Below, one piece after another: positions 23,801 to 31,730 of a stretch of DNA of 64,000 nucleotides. Both the position numbers and the translations under genes were made by a program. The notes beneath the pieces were generated by a model, which was given only the letters and a program-made list of their open reading frames with translations, was not told the origin of the DNA and made no database searches. Source of the stretch: Eublepharis macularius (Eukaryota; Chordata; Lepidosauria; Squamata; Eublepharidae); the NCBI RefSeq assembly GCF_028583425.1, contig NC_072790.1:63202052-63266051 (forward strand), read 5' to 3'. Each line of letters opens with the position of its first letter. The first letter of the stretch is position 1.

Positions 23801-24762
23801 TCAACTGTGACGGGGAGGAAACAACCAATCCCGGGTACCTCAGTTGGCCGTGCGAACATCCGGAAGCGGGACAGCACGGTACGCTGCGAGACAAAGCGGA
23901 TGGAGACGAAAGTGAACGCGTGGCCGGTAAGCGATTATTTCCGCAGAAAAACCACAATTTCTGGCCATCTGGAATCGGCCCTGGACTTCCTTGGTGGTTT
24001 CCCATATCAGTACTAACCAAGGCTGACCCTGCTAAGCTTCTGAGATTGAATTAGCTCTGGTTATCCAGGTCAGGACAGTAACTTTATATGTATGCATATT
24101 GTGTCAAGTTGCAACCAATTTATGGCAATTCCGGCAAGGAGCTTTCAAGGCAAGTAAGAAGCAGAGGTGATTTGCCATTCACTTCCTCTGCAGAGTTTTT
24201 CTTGGTGGTCCATCATCCAAGTATATACCCTGCTTAGCTTCTGGAATTTCGTAAGGTTGGTCTCTACCATACCACTCTACATCCTCAGTAACTTTGTTCA
24301 CAATACTATATCAAAGGCTTTGCTAAAGCTTTCTGTTATTGTTAGATAAACTTAGCCATTTTAAAAAAAAACCCCTAGATTTGTTTATCCAAGCTTGTTC
24401 TTGGTGAATTAATGTTTGTGTGTATTCTACTCATCTTCCAACCTTTTCTTTTAAAAAAATTGCTTAATTGTATCTTACCTTTTAAAAACTGTTTAACCAT
24501 TTGTAACGATATCTCCATGACTTGTTTTTATCTCCTTTCAAGAATAAAAATAAAATGCTAGTGCTTTTCCAGTCACTCTGTACTTCCTCAAAATTATTTC
24601 CCCCCCCCCCATTTTCTGTTGCCCTTGCAATTTGTCGGACTTGTCCCTTCCAATTTCAATACTAAGTTGCTAAACTGTATTTATTTTGTTGTTACCACAG
24701 AAATTGCTCCGATGATGAAAAAATCCCTAAGAGCCTTCAAAAATAGAGTTGGACCATGGTAA
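986..24762 (+). CDS. elongin A family protein, 11-exon gene, complete (599 aa)
   Basis: Elongin A is the large subunit of the SIII/elongin complex. It stimulates RNA polymerase II elongation and, through elongin B/C and CUL5, serves as substrate receptor of a ubiquitin ligase in the nucleus. Exons: 986-1063, 8198-8254, 11129-11241, 15214-15922, 16779-16875, 17409-17576, 19155-19249, 20227-20407, 20674-20776, 22226-22362, 24701-24762. All junctions are GT-AG with compatible phases and sum to 1800 nt. Domains: TFIIS N-like about residues 1-80; K/S-rich linker 84-319 with [11 protein letters not shown] at 257-267; BC-box [10 protein letters not shown] at 393-402; elongin A domain about 370-500; Ser-rich segment 534-579; C-terminal tail [15 protein letters not shown]. 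Exon order matches human ELOA as I remember it, but the protein is nearly 200 aa shorter and its N-terminus is only roughly half identical. The LRRC1 neighbour is not that of human ELOA, so I infer a paralog. No inactivating change seen. Confidence 0.93.
1064..3020. other. intron 1, first part: no recognised feature
   Basis: AT-rich sequence after the exon 1 donor. Short open frames only; no repeat family recognised with confidence. Confidence 0.6.
3024..3302. repeat. GC-rich dispersed repeat with inverted-repeat character
   Basis: Begins with gttgccaggtcccccagcc and ends with ggatcccttgcccac and ggactggtaacct. Inner parts carry inverted agagcacttcc / ggaagtgctct. The same ends recur near 14530-14980 and, partly, 39660-39775. 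Probably a non-autonomous DNA element. Confidence 0.5.
3560..3775. repeat. dispersed repeat (ctggagatttggggg family)
   Basis: Contains ctggagatttgggggtgg, a gccataaagttcacctt segment and ggcaatccta at the end. Related copies lie at 6690-6890, 31625-31730 and 42838-43055. It is a frequent, diverged family; class not certain. Confidence 0.5.
4902..5746. mobile_element. putative DNA transposon with short inverted ends
   Basis: The left end reads gggtgattccgca and the right end tgcggaatccccc, flanked on both sides by ata. The interior is unlike its surroundings, has no transposase, and contains another ttccgcac motif near 5597, so two elements may be nested. Superfamily not assigned. Confidence 0.45.
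5750..6690. other. intron 1, middle: no recognised feature
   Basis: No splice-compatible coding exon or recognisable repeat. Confidence 0.5.
6690..6890. repeat. dispersed repeat (ctggagatttggggg family), reverse copy
   Basis: Carries the reverse form: cccccaaatcctcaggaatt, followed by gctggagttggcaacctta. Same family as 3560-3775. Confidence 0.45.
7125..7300. repeat. inverted dispersed repeat (gatgtcacttccag motif)
   Basis: gatgtcacttccag and its complements recur in both directions within 180 bp. A related copy lies at 19700-19880. Probably a degenerate MITE. Confidence 0.4.
7543..7780. mobile_element. palindromic MITE, copy 1 (238 bp)
   Basis: The left arm gagggccaaactacaagtg matches the reverse complement of the right end (cacttgtagcttggccctc). 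Inside, cttccctcaagttttgatgg appears in inverted form as ccatcaaaacttgagggaag. Further copies lie at 17928-18159 and 45838-46037. Confidence 0.8.
8198..8254 (+). CDS. elongin A-like exon 2
   Basis: A 57-nt exon between a tttcag acceptor and a gtaagt donor, phase 0 at both ends. It encodes [19 protein letters not shown], matching human LLKYLKKLSTLPITVDILA in the TFIIS N-like helical bundle. Confidence 0.92.
8395..8490 (-). repeat. retroelement 3'-end fragment (gaagagaactgtgg family)
   Basis: On the minus strand it reads cacgaagagaactgtgg and then ttaaaggtgctactggactc. Starts about 140 nt after exon 2, in intron 2. Related in layout to 303-415. Confidence 0.5.
9435..10161. mobile_element. Penelope-like retroelement remnant with fold-back arms
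   Basis: Flanked by a 15-bp direct repeat, actgccttactccat (9420-9434 and 10162-10176), read as the target duplication. The 155-nt arms at 9468-9622 and 10008-10162 are inverted copies of each other, roughly 94% identical by eye. The middle carries cttatgaagc and gaaacaagcg, resembling a decayed hammerhead core. Inverted ends and long duplications fit Penelope-like elements. No coding region remains. It lies in intron 2. Confidence 0.55.
10500..10785 (-). repeat. CORE-SINE (tRNA-headed), minus copy
   Basis: The minus strand starts with a tRNA-like head (gtggtgtagtggctagagta), then the CORE motif tgctgggtgaccttgggtca. It ends in a gcaggatataaa-type tail and a T/A-rich stretch. Confidence 0.75.
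11035..11093. repeat. TC microsatellite, (TC)29, just before exon 3
   Basis: An uninterrupted 59-nt CT tract ending 35 nt before the exon 3 acceptor of the elongin A-like gene. It may serve as, or compete with, the polypyrimidine tract. Confidence 0.95.
11129..11241 (+). CDS. elongin A-like exon 3
   Basis: Encodes [20 protein letters not shown] followed by [17 protein letters not shown], the most conserved part of the TFIIS N-like domain (human [20 protein letters not shown], then ARDLVAQWKKLVP). Acceptor tccactag, donor gtaggt, ending in phase 2. A long TC microsatellite ends 35 nt upstream of the exon. Confidence 0.95.
12201..12333. mobile_element. hAT-type palindromic MITE, left-truncated copy
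   Basis: The right half of the agggctttttttc family: cggagggcaatctaaactcc to gaaaaaaagccctg. The left half is absent, so no target duplication is visible. In intron 3. Confidence 0.7.
12340..14520. other. intron 3, middle: no recognised feature
   Basis: AT-rich with short C-homopolymers (about 12788-12797 and 14408-14417). No exon or repeat identified with confidence. Confidence 0.5.
14530..14985. repeat. GC-rich dispersed repeat, second copy of the 3024-3302 type
   Basis: Starts with gcttctagtccactggtgg and ends near gcacccctacctccag. It includes opposed gaagtcacttcc and ggaagtgac-like motifs. Probably non-autonomous DNA element, degenerate. Confidence 0.4.
15214..15922 (+). CDS. elongin A-like exon 4 (large linker exon)
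   Basis: A 709-nt exon encoding residues 83-319. It is rich in Lys and Ser and predicted disordered, like the large middle exon of ELOA but clearly shorter. Near its end, residues 257-267 read [11 protein letters not shown] followed by a basic RKKRK stretch, matching the MSFESYLSYDQ plus basic-patch signature of elongin A. The basic patch could act as a nuclear localisation signal (inference). Acceptor ttttag, donor gtaaac, ends in phase 0. Confidence 0.95.
16078..16334. mobile_element. hAT-type palindromic MITE, copy in intron 4
   Basis: Ends cggggtttttttctggg and gaaaaaaagccctg. The interior folds back around gcagcac, with gatctccagacagaggg against its complement. The flanking 8 bp are catagaat and catagact, a target duplication with one difference. 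Confidence 0.8.
16779..16875 (+). CDS. elongin A-like exon 5
   Basis: A 97-nt exon encoding [20 protein letters not shown] and [12 protein letters not shown]. It corresponds to the proline/leucine-rich segment of ELOA (LPVLPDLPLPAIQANY region). Acceptor gtctag, donor gtaata, phase 0 in and phase 1 out, which fits exon 6. Confidence 0.85.
17409..17576 (+). CDS. elongin A-like exon 6 (BC-box)
   Basis: Encodes [15 protein letters not shown], then the BC-box [10 protein letters not shown] (residues 393-402) and QNNID. This matches human [15 protein letters not shown] and TLHQQCIRVL. The BC-box consensus (T/S/P)Lxxx(C/S/A)xxx(hydrophobic) for elongin C binding is fully met. Acceptor tttgtag, donor gtaagt, phase 1 at both ends. 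Confidence 0.96.
17800..18250 (-). repeat. CORE-SINE, minus copy, interrupted by a MITE
   Basis: The ATT-rich tail at 17801-17835 and catttatatcctcctaaagc precede the break. After the MITE it resumes with gtgtgtgactggcccgaggt and gcaagtttccatggcagagc. In intron 6. Confidence 0.65.
17928..18159. mobile_element. palindromic MITE, copy 2, inserted in a CORE-SINE
   Basis: Same family as 7543-7780, with agcggaactacaagtgac against its complement at the right end. Flanked on both sides by ctgag, which the host SINE should carry once. Confidence 0.8.
18290..19140. other. intron 6, end: degenerate repeat traces only
   Basis: Around 18725-18790 a ctgcggaaccccatgttctg and ggttgggaaaccct segment resembles a common hAT fragment. 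Otherwise nothing recognised. Confidence 0.35.
19155..19249 (+). CDS. elongin A-like exon 7
   Basis: Encodes [20 protein letters not shown] then [11 protein letters not shown], matching human [20 protein letters not shown] and DQLYRIEEYN in the elongin A domain (F-box/CUL5-box-like region). Acceptor tcatag, donor gtaagc. Phase 1 in, phase 0 out. Confidence 0.95.
19700..19880. repeat. inverted dispersed repeat (gaagtgatgtcac motif)
   Basis: Related to 7125-7300; the sense gtaacatcatttctgagg lies opposite actggaagtgatgtcac. In intron 7. Confidence 0.4.
20227..20407 (+). CDS. elongin A-like exon 8
   Basis: Encodes [40 protein letters not shown] and [20 protein letters not shown], matching the human segment [20 protein letters not shown] and [20 protein letters not shown]. 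The acceptor after atatag at 20226 keeps phase 0 and gives the same residue spacing as human. A stronger-looking ttacag ten nt downstream would break the frame. Donor gtaagg. Confidence 0.93.
20674..20776 (+). CDS. elongin A-like exon 9
   Basis: Encodes [20 protein letters not shown] and [14 protein letters not shown], matching human [20 protein letters not shown] and RRQEKFGTG. Acceptor attag after a T-rich tract, donor gtaagt, phase 1 in and phase 2 out. Confidence 0.94.
21488..21737 (+). repeat. CORE-SINE (tRNA-headed), plus copy
   Basis: Head gtttggtgtagtagttaaga, box-B-like gggtttgattcccc, CORE motif gatgaccttgggtcagtcac, and tail aaccactctgagtgagcatt into a TTG-rich end. In intron 9. 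Confidence 0.85.
22226..22362 (+). CDS. elongin A-like exon 10 (Ser-rich)
   Basis: Encodes [20 protein letters not shown] then [20 protein letters not shown] and KKPSK. It occupies the place of the longer Ser/Pro-rich segment of ELOA but is much shorter and has little identity. It is assigned because acceptor ggctag, donor gtaagt and phases (2 in, 1 out) fit exactly between exons 9 and 11. Confidence 0.85.
23258..24085 (-). repeat. tRNA-derived SINE, minus copy, interrupted by a DNA element
   Basis: The part before 23345 reads gacttatggcaaatccacat and cagaggtggcattgcctgcc. It resumes after 23984 with acttccttggtggtttccca and ctgaccctgctaagcttctg. The same SINE appears at 24095-24260 and 35660-35875. 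Confidence 0.6.
23346..23984. mobile_element. DNA transposon with short inverted ends (about 640 bp)
   Basis: The left end ccagggctgattccagatgg mirrors the right end ccatctggaatcggccctgg. The interior is CpG-rich with short tandem gcacaaatgcacaaatg and cgcatttgcg units. No transposase. Target duplication not clear. Confidence 0.6.
24095..24260 (-). repeat. tRNA-derived SINE, minus copy
   Basis: Begins tgtcaagttgcaaccaattt (reverse of the gactagacggcac-type 3' end), then aggcaagtaagaagcagagg. Lies just after the interrupted copy and before exon 11. Confidence 0.55.
24701..24762 (+). CDS. elongin A-like exon 11 (terminal)
   Basis: Encodes [20 protein letters not shown] followed by TAA. It matches the human C-terminus KIAPMMAKTIKAFKNRFSR, so the protein ends at the expected place. 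Acceptor ccacag, phase 1. Confidence 0.95.
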
Positions 24763-25077
24763 ATGAACACTTTCAACCCACAGCTAAGAACTTTATGCTA
24801 GATTTGGGTGAATATTACTATATACTGTTTCTGTGGAGATACCAGTTGTGCTTGTACATATTGTTGCAGTACTTACAGAATACTTTTTGAAACTTTAATG
24901 AAAATATCCGTTTCTGTTAAGAGATTGTTTCAAATGATGAAAATGCTTTTTGTGTTTTGTTCAGCAGTCCTAAAACTAATTTTGGGGCTAGTTCAGAATC
25001 ATGCAATATGTACAGCTTGAGCTTTGTTGAATTCACTCACTGTGACCCTCAGTGCCTTCACTGAATATAATGCAAGA

Positions 25078-25083
25078 AATAAA
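25078..25083 (+). promoter_or_regulatory. candidate polyadenylation signal of the elongin A-like gene
   Basis: First canonical AATAAA after the stop codon, about 320 nt downstream. The transcript end is inferred. Confidence 0.45.
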
Positions 25084-25169
25084 ATGAAAATTAAACGACA
25101 AATATTAACCTCTGAACTTCATGGAATAGAAATAAAACTCATATGCTGCCAATTCCTCATAGTGTTAAC

Positions 25170-25489
25170 CAGGGCTTTTTTTCTGGGAAAAGAGGTGGTG
25201 GAACTCAGTGGTGGAACTCAAGACTGCACAACGACATCACTTTGGGTCAGCTGGAACAAGGGGGGAGTTTTTAAAAGTTTAAATTGCCCATGGCAAAAAT
25301 GGTCACATGGCCAGTGGCCCCGCCCCCTGATCTCCAGGCAGAGGGGAGTTTAGATTGTCCTCTGCGCAAGGAGAGCAATCTAAACTCCCCTCTGTCTGGA
25401 GATCAGGGGGTGGGGCCACTGACCATGTGACCATTTTTAAGAGGTGCCAGAACACCGTTCCACCGCATTCCCACTGAAAAAAAGCCCTG
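25170..25489. mobile_element. hAT-type palindromic MITE with exact 8-bp target duplication
   Basis: Ends cagggctttttttctggg and gaaaaaaagccctg, flanked by gtgttaac on both sides (25162-25169 and 25490-25497). About 320 bp, longer than the other copies because of an insertion in its left half. Just past the elongin A-like 3' end. Confidence 0.9.
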
Positions 25490-25987
25490 GTGTTAACAGC
25501 ATATTATGGGAACCTTAGAAATGTTAAATAGCAATATGTGGGGATACCTCACCCCCTCTGAGAAACATTATTTTGATAAGATGTGTCTTGGTTCCACCAA
25601 AATTCCTCTGATAGTTCATCTGAACAGAAGCTTTGATATATCTCAAAACCTGGCTTTAGGCTAAACTTTAATGCTGTGTGCTTAAGTTTAATGCTGTGTG
25701 CTTATGTTTATCTATACAAATTATTTCCCCCTGAACTATACATATAAATGTTAATGGAGCACCCCAAATCTTTGCTTACTTCATCCTGTGTCTTTGTGAT
25801 CAGATTTCCCATATCATTGCTGTATGACTTGATCAGAGTGGACAAAGTTTCCTAGATTTTCCACCATGCTCATGGAATTAGTGTATTCCCCATGCCTGAG
25901 ATAAGCTGTTAATGTTGTGGAGTCAAGCAGGCTTCGTTATCCAGCTGTTCTGTGTAACTTTGGAATCACTTCCAAAATTGGAATAGG

Positions 25988-26247
25988 CAGGGCTTTTTTT
26001 CAGCAGGAACGCAGTGGAACGGAGTTCTGGAACCTCTTGAAAATGGTCACATGGCTGGTGGCCCCGCCCCCTGATCTCCAGACAGAGGGGAGTTTAGATT
26101 GCTCTCCAAGCCGCTCAGCAGCGCAGAGGGCAATCTCAACTCCCCTCTGTCTGGAGATCAGGGGGCGGGGCCACCAGCAATGTGACCATTTTCTCCGAGG
26201 GCAAGCCACTGAGTTCCACCACCTCTTTTCCTGGAAAAAAAGCCCTG
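25988..26247. mobile_element. hAT-type palindromic MITE with exact 8-bp target duplication
   Basis: Flanked by ggaatagg at 25980-25987 and 26248-26255. Opposite orientation to the copy at 25170-25489. Confidence 0.92.
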
Positions 26248-26255
26248 GGAATAGG

Positions 26256-26800
26256 TATTAAGTCTGTGCCATTTCCTGACATTAGATTCTCCCACAACAG
26301 AAGCTAAAAATTCAGGAAGTCCTATCTTTATCTCAGTTTTATACTGAGGGAAATAATGGAAGTGTAGTTTCTCTTGGGAGATGCTATCATACTTAAGCTG
26401 CTATAAAATATTTGTACAGAAGGCCTCAGAAATGAATCAGTACCTTAAATACCTGTCTGAGTGTTTAGATCTAATCTGTTTTATGAGACTGCTTGTCCTG
26501 TTTAGTACTTTGCCACCCCGGATTCCCAAACACTGGCACCAGAATAATGTAATTGACATGGGAGGAAAAGTCAGCCAGTATCTGTTTAAAATTATATGCT
26601 ATCACAACTGGGAACACAACAAAGATGTCAACAAAGGAGCAGCAAATGAAGACAGGAACCCAGTAACTATTCAGATATCTTCCAGTATTCCTCCCCTCAG
26701 TTTACAGGGATGTTTCTGTATAGTCAAAGGGCTTAAAGTATACCTTGCAGCTGTGGAGGATATGGGCCCCATTAGTCAAAAGTAGTGCATTTATCATCAT
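26256..26800. other. intergenic: no recognised feature
   Basis: A 134-codon open frame (26381-26785) has no recognisable domain and no codon or splice context. Not called as a gene. Confidence 0.4.
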
Positions 26801-26805
26801 TTGCA

Positions 26806-27010
26806 CGCAGAGTTATAGTGGTTAGAGTGTCAGACTAAGATCTGAGAGATGCTCTTCCGTGGAAGCTTTCTGGGCAGTTTTGGGTCAGTTGCACACTCTC
26901 CGCCTAACTTAATCACACGGTTGTTGTGAGAATAAAATGGAGGAGAGAAGAACAATGTAAGTTGCTTTGGGTCCACGCTGGGGAGAAATGTGAGTAAATA
27001 ATCGAGGATG
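26806..27010 (+). repeat. CORE-SINE, plus copy, diverged
   Basis: Head gttatagtggttagagtgtc, then cagttttgggtcagttgcac, ggttgttgtgagaataaaat and tail ttgctttgggtccacgctgg. Confidence 0.65.
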
Positions 27011-27534
27011 AGATGCATCATCAGTCTACAGTTTGCCCATTCTTTCTCTGTCACCGTCCCATTTTTTTCTAACAGGAGCTGTTCTGCTGTGGGGTTTTCT
27101 TTTCTTTTTTCTTCTGGAAGAAATAAAAACAGTCTGTGGTATGCAGATATTACTTGTGGTCATTTGTGGTGTTCTGAGGTATTCAGAAAATTGCTCTGTT
27201 AACTTCTGAACTGCACGCTACAATCACTTTTTTAGTGTTCTTGCTGTTCCACAAGTCTGAATAGCTGCCATTTCTATTATTACGTGATATTCCTGTCAGA
27301 TAATTGGTGGGGGGGAGGGGGAGCAGCATTAGGTGAGGTAAACCTCAGACAGTTAATCAATGCGGCAGTGATACGTTGTTGTGGTGTGTGAGCATGAATC
27401 AGCTCAAAGGGAAAACAAGCGATGAAAACTTAGCTCCATGAACAAAAACCAGGGAGCAGATTAATGACTCTAACAAAACACCCATCCCACCCCATGGAGA
27501 TGGGAAAGATAAGAAGGTGAATGATTTCAAGAGT

Positions 27535-27967
27535 CAGGGGTCATTTCGTAGAAAAAGAGCTGGAGAACTCATTAGCATAACTCATTCGCCTATGCCACGC
27601 CTCCTGCCATCACCGGAAGTGTCATTAGCATAACTGATTTGGATGTGCCACACCCCCTGACCACCTACTATGGCTGTTTTGGACCCAATCCTGGCCATTC
27701 ATGACCGAAATTGGGCCCAAAATGGCAAAAAGGGGCTGAAAATGGCCGAAAAGGGGCCCAAAATGGTCAGGAGGATTGGGCTGCTGATGAGCAGGAGAGT
27801 GATCCACCACCCATCAGAGGCCCGATCTGGGCCGTTTGGGCCCTAATCCAGGCTGAAACGGGCCCAAAATGGCCGAGAGTCAGGTGGGCGGGGCCATCTG
27901 ACATGTGACCTCTTTGGGGAACTGCCGGAACTGCGTTGCTGTGCGTTCCCCCTCGAACTGAGCCCTG
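27535..27967. mobile_element. hAT-type non-autonomous element, second family, copy A
   Basis: Ends caggggtcatttcgtag and gaactgagccctg, flanked by tcaagagt on both sides (27527-27534 and 27968-27975). The interior has tandem-like cccaaaatggc and aaaatggccgaaaagg stretches. Confidence 0.85.
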
Positions 27968-28451
27968 TCAAGAGTTAAATATCTATCAACATGTGGATCC
28001 TCTATTCTTATTCTGGAAGCAGCGCCTGTTTGGGGAGAATAGCTCCAGCCTGGAGCCACCACAAGTCCCTTCGTGACTGACCACGGCTTATAATGTCATC
28101 TGCTCTGCTGTTTGCAGTTGAACTTGCCCCTCAGGGCTTCAGCCTATTTCTGCTTGTCTGGTTATACTGGGCCTGAATCTTCAGCAACCTCCATACATGT
28201 ACAATAAAGCAGGACTCCAGTGACATGGAGTCTAACAACTTACTCCTTGATAAACTTTCCAGAGCTTCCTCCATCAGATACGTGCCTTTTTCCACCTCAG
28301 TCTCTGACATGGAGCTACTTATCTTCTTTAGCAGTGATCTTGTCCCCTCACATCCTCCTTTACTCCAACGCCCCCTCCAACTGCCTCCTCAGCTGATAGC
28401 CCAGATGTCTGGTAATCAGTTGTTCTTCACCCTGCTGTCCCTTTCCATGCA

Positions 28452-28675
28452 CTGGTATTTTATTTATTGCATTTATACCCTGCCTTTCTCCCCAATGAGG
28501 ATCCAAAATGGATTACATCATTGTTCTCTTCTCCATTTTAGGTTAGGATGAGACTATGTTGACTGGCCTAAGGTCACCCAGTAAGCTTCCATAGCAGAGT
28601 GGGGATTTGAACCTGGGTCTCCCAGATCTTAATCTGACACTCTAGCCGTTATACCACACTGGTTCTCATAGTTTA
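28452..28675 (-). repeat. CORE-SINE, minus copy
   Basis: Reverse tail tttatttattgcatttatac, CORE taaggtcacccagtaagctt and reverse tRNA-like head ccgttataccacactggttc. Confidence 0.75.
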
Positions 28676-28679
28676 TTTG

Positions 28680-30880
28680 CATAGTTGATGATTGACTCGT
28701 ACTTCCTGAACCCATTACATTAGAATAAAGTGGCCCTGCATACATACCTGGTGGACTATACTGTGAAGGAGTTCTGACACTGTCCAGTCCCTGTGTCTAA
28801 ATAGCTATGGCCTGTACCTGTGAAGACAGGGAGAGTGGGATCTGCAACACACACTGTTTGGGGCTCTGTAAGCCCTGGGAAACTAGCAGATTGTTAAACC
28901 ATCTGACAATTCTCATCATTTGTCAGCTATTTTTTTAAAAAGAAAGTATAAATTTAGAGTGTCAGTACAGGCACACTGTAGCGCTTCTGCAGTGGGTAGT
29001 TAATAACCTATTCATATTTTAAGCCTCAATTTCTAGAACAGCAAAACATAACAATGACAAGCTCTGCGGAGGGTTCCAGAAGAAAAGATGTCTCTTGCAG
29101 TTATAAGAAGGAAATACTCAGGTTTGGTAAAGCTCTATCCCTTTTATTTGGAGCAATAGCTGAAGGAAAGAACTCTATTTCTTAAAAAAAAAGATGCTGT
29201 ATGTGAGAGGCGGGTAATCTTTTCAAAATCTTGTTCCTGAAAACCATACCGATCCTATTGCTTTAGATCACATTGCTCATATTTCCACAGTGTTTGTTCT
29301 ACCAGCTCATGTCCATTCCTGTTGTTCTGAGGCAAAGTAATTACAATACCAGAAGTTCAGTGTGGTAGAACCGGAACCGTTTTTGCTCTGGTGATCCCAG
29401 TGCACTATGATCAGCATGAGAGATGGGCTGCTTCCACACAGCTGAATTTGACACCATTGGTGCACTGCAGCAGTCCTTGGCAAGTAGGTTTTTTTCTGCA
29501 TGAACAAGAGAAACTGGCAGTGAATAATGATTATGTGCACCAATATCCAGTGATGGGAAGGACACAGGCATTTTTACTGAACCTGTATCACCAAGTGAGT
29601 TTCATGCCTGTCTTCTACAGTTGTCACCTTCTTTTAACAAATTCTTCTCTAGCCCTTTTCTGTATTGTTCTGCTCTTGGCTTCTATAGATCTGCTTTCAA
29701 GATTATGTCTGCCATCAACCGCCATGCTGAGGCAGTCAAAGGTTGTGTTCAGTATAATATTGCATTTGGGGTAACTGCTGCAGCAACATGCAACTTTGTT
29801 GTATCTGTCCCGGTACCTGCATGTCAGTGCTACACCTGACTGGGAAGAAAGATGCAACAATGAACTTTTTAGTGCTATGCCTGCTATTTTTAGCATTGCA
29901 GAGGAAATTTTGTTTCTATAAGCAAAGAGTGTTTGACGCAGCAGTCCTGATTTTGTTTTCCTAATTCAAATTCGTGCACAATTTGTGTGATACAACCACA
30001 GTACTGATATGCAGGGGAGTGTTTCCTCGTCTCACTGAGATTAGTCGTAAAGCCAAGTTAGGTCTCCTAGAATGTTGAACAAGCTGGGAATGTGTCAATG
30101 TGTCTAGCCATTGATATGCAAAGTATTCTGCGGCAGTACCAGATCTTGCGGAGTTTCAGCACACAGTTTACAGAAGCAGCTGCCAGGCAAACAAGCAGTG
30201 GCTGATACACCTGCCTCCTTCTGATTGGCAGCTGCTGCCTCTGTCAGCTATTGTGGCTCTCTTGGGTGGGCCCAGAGGTGGTCTTAGCAATTCTGTGGCC
30301 TTGGACAAAACTGGATGAACTCTAGAATCATGGGGTGGAGGCAGGGTGCAACCCGTCCACCCCCCCTCTTTATTACCACCCACGTGGACACTGCCTGACA
30401 GTTGCTTGTTGACGCTGCTACCACAACCCAGAGAACACAGGCTGCTCCACATAGCACTGGGCTCTTCCAAGGCATGAGGCCTCGGCAGCTGCCCACAATG
30501 CCCATCCGCAATACTAGCTTTCTGTTGCAGAGTAATCAGAAAAAGGAACTTACGATCTAAAATTGGACGCAGTGAAAAGTAATCCTAGAGCAAATAAATG
30601 TTTGGTCCAATTGCTTAGGCTTATTTTCAGTAATGAGATGAAGGAGGACTGAGGGATTCTGCCAAAGATTTTTTGAAAGTAGGTTTTTCAAAGGAGTGCA
30701 TGTATCTTCCTTAGCTTAATGTTTTATAGCAATTTCAAATGGAGTTTAAAAAAATTTCCCAGTGTTCCATACAGAACAGACTTTCTGTTTGGTCAATTAT
30801 CATATGCAATTTTACTTTCTCATTACAACTCAGGATCTTGGCGCATGGACTCACGGAGGGAGCAGTCAGGGCTGGCTCAG
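28680..30880. other. intergenic: no recognised gene
   Basis: Several 70-127-codon open frames (for example 29391-29774) share no recognisable domain. A degenerate gggcccagaggtggtctta piece near 30270 resembles a repeat. Confidence 0.4.
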
Positions 30881-30882
30881 TT

Positions 30883-31055
30883 TAGAGAGTTAATATGGCG
30901 TGGTAGTTAAGGGAGTCAGACAAGCATGAGGGACCACCTGACCTGGTCCCCACTCTGACATCATACTCGCTGAATGACCTCACTGCCTAACCTCTCTCAC
31001 AGACTGATGGTGAGAATAAAATTGGCACCATGTGCATATGGAATGTATCAGGAGT
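30883..31055 (+). repeat. degenerate CORE-SINE, plus copy
   Basis: atatggcgtggtagttaagg head followed by aatgacctcactgcctaacc, and gtgagaataaaattggcacc near the end. Confidence 0.45.
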
Positions 31056-31624
31056 TATGTCCAATGTCCTAAGCTTCTTGGAAGAAGGCAAGACACAGAT
31101 GTGAGGATACAATCGGGGGGGGGGGGGGCAGACCTATGTATACTACTCTTAAGTTCCTTGGAGTTGGGTTGGCGTAAAAATGTAAATAAGTAAATCCTTT
31201 TTTCATAAAATCTCTACAGTTCTTACTTTTTGCCACTAGATGGCACCATTTCCAAAGATCCACAATTCACAAAAGGCTACCTTTCCTAAGGCTGTTCATT
31301 CAAAGTAAGGTGCCTCTGAAAGATGTAAGAACATGGATAATTTAAATGATTGTAAATTGTAAACTGTAAATTGCCTAAATGTTCAACTGAAGTCAGTCAA
31401 TCTTTTATAGATTTATATAGATATATTACTGTCCTGGCCTTTTCAAGTTCTGTACTGTGAAAAGGTAGAATTCTCTCCCTAAAACCAGCATTTAGGAGGG
31501 GTTGCTTTTAGAAGTCTCAGAGCAATGATTTCTAGCAAGATGCCAAGTGCAGCAACATCCCTGCAAGGCCAAAGGTCACTCTTGGGGCCGTAGTATACAG
31601 AGGAGAAATTTCCAGAACAGTTCC

Positions 31625-31730
31625 ATATAATGTTGCCAGTTCTAGGTTGGGAAATTCTTGGAGATTTGAGGGTAGAACTTGGGGAGGGCAATCTAGGCAG
31701 TAGCATTCCTAGGTAGACTTCCACCTCAGC
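31625..31730. repeat. dispersed repeat (ctggagatttggggg family), partial
   Basis: Contains ccagttctaggttgggaaat and ttggagatttgagggtagaa, same family as 3560-3775. Confidence 0.45.

Larger units (their letters stand above)
22363..24700. other. intron 10, mostly repeats
   Basis: Apart from the SINE and DNA element listed within it, intron 10 shows only AT-rich sequence and C-homopolymers (about 23249-23256 and 24600-24610). No extra exon is needed; exon 10 joins exon 11 in phase. Confidence 0.6.

Noticed and set aside
986-24762. Processed or dead elongin A pseudogene
   Set aside because: Introns are present, every splice site is intact, and the frame is open for 599 codons.
986-24762. Calling the gene ELOA outright
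   Set aside because: Divergence, shorter length and the LRRC1 neighbour do not fit the ELOA ortholog, so the symbol is left blank.
25917-26261. Open frames containing FFQQERxGTEF and [14 protein letters not shown]
   Set aside because: They recur at each hAT MITE copy in both orientations and are translated palindrome, not a protein family.
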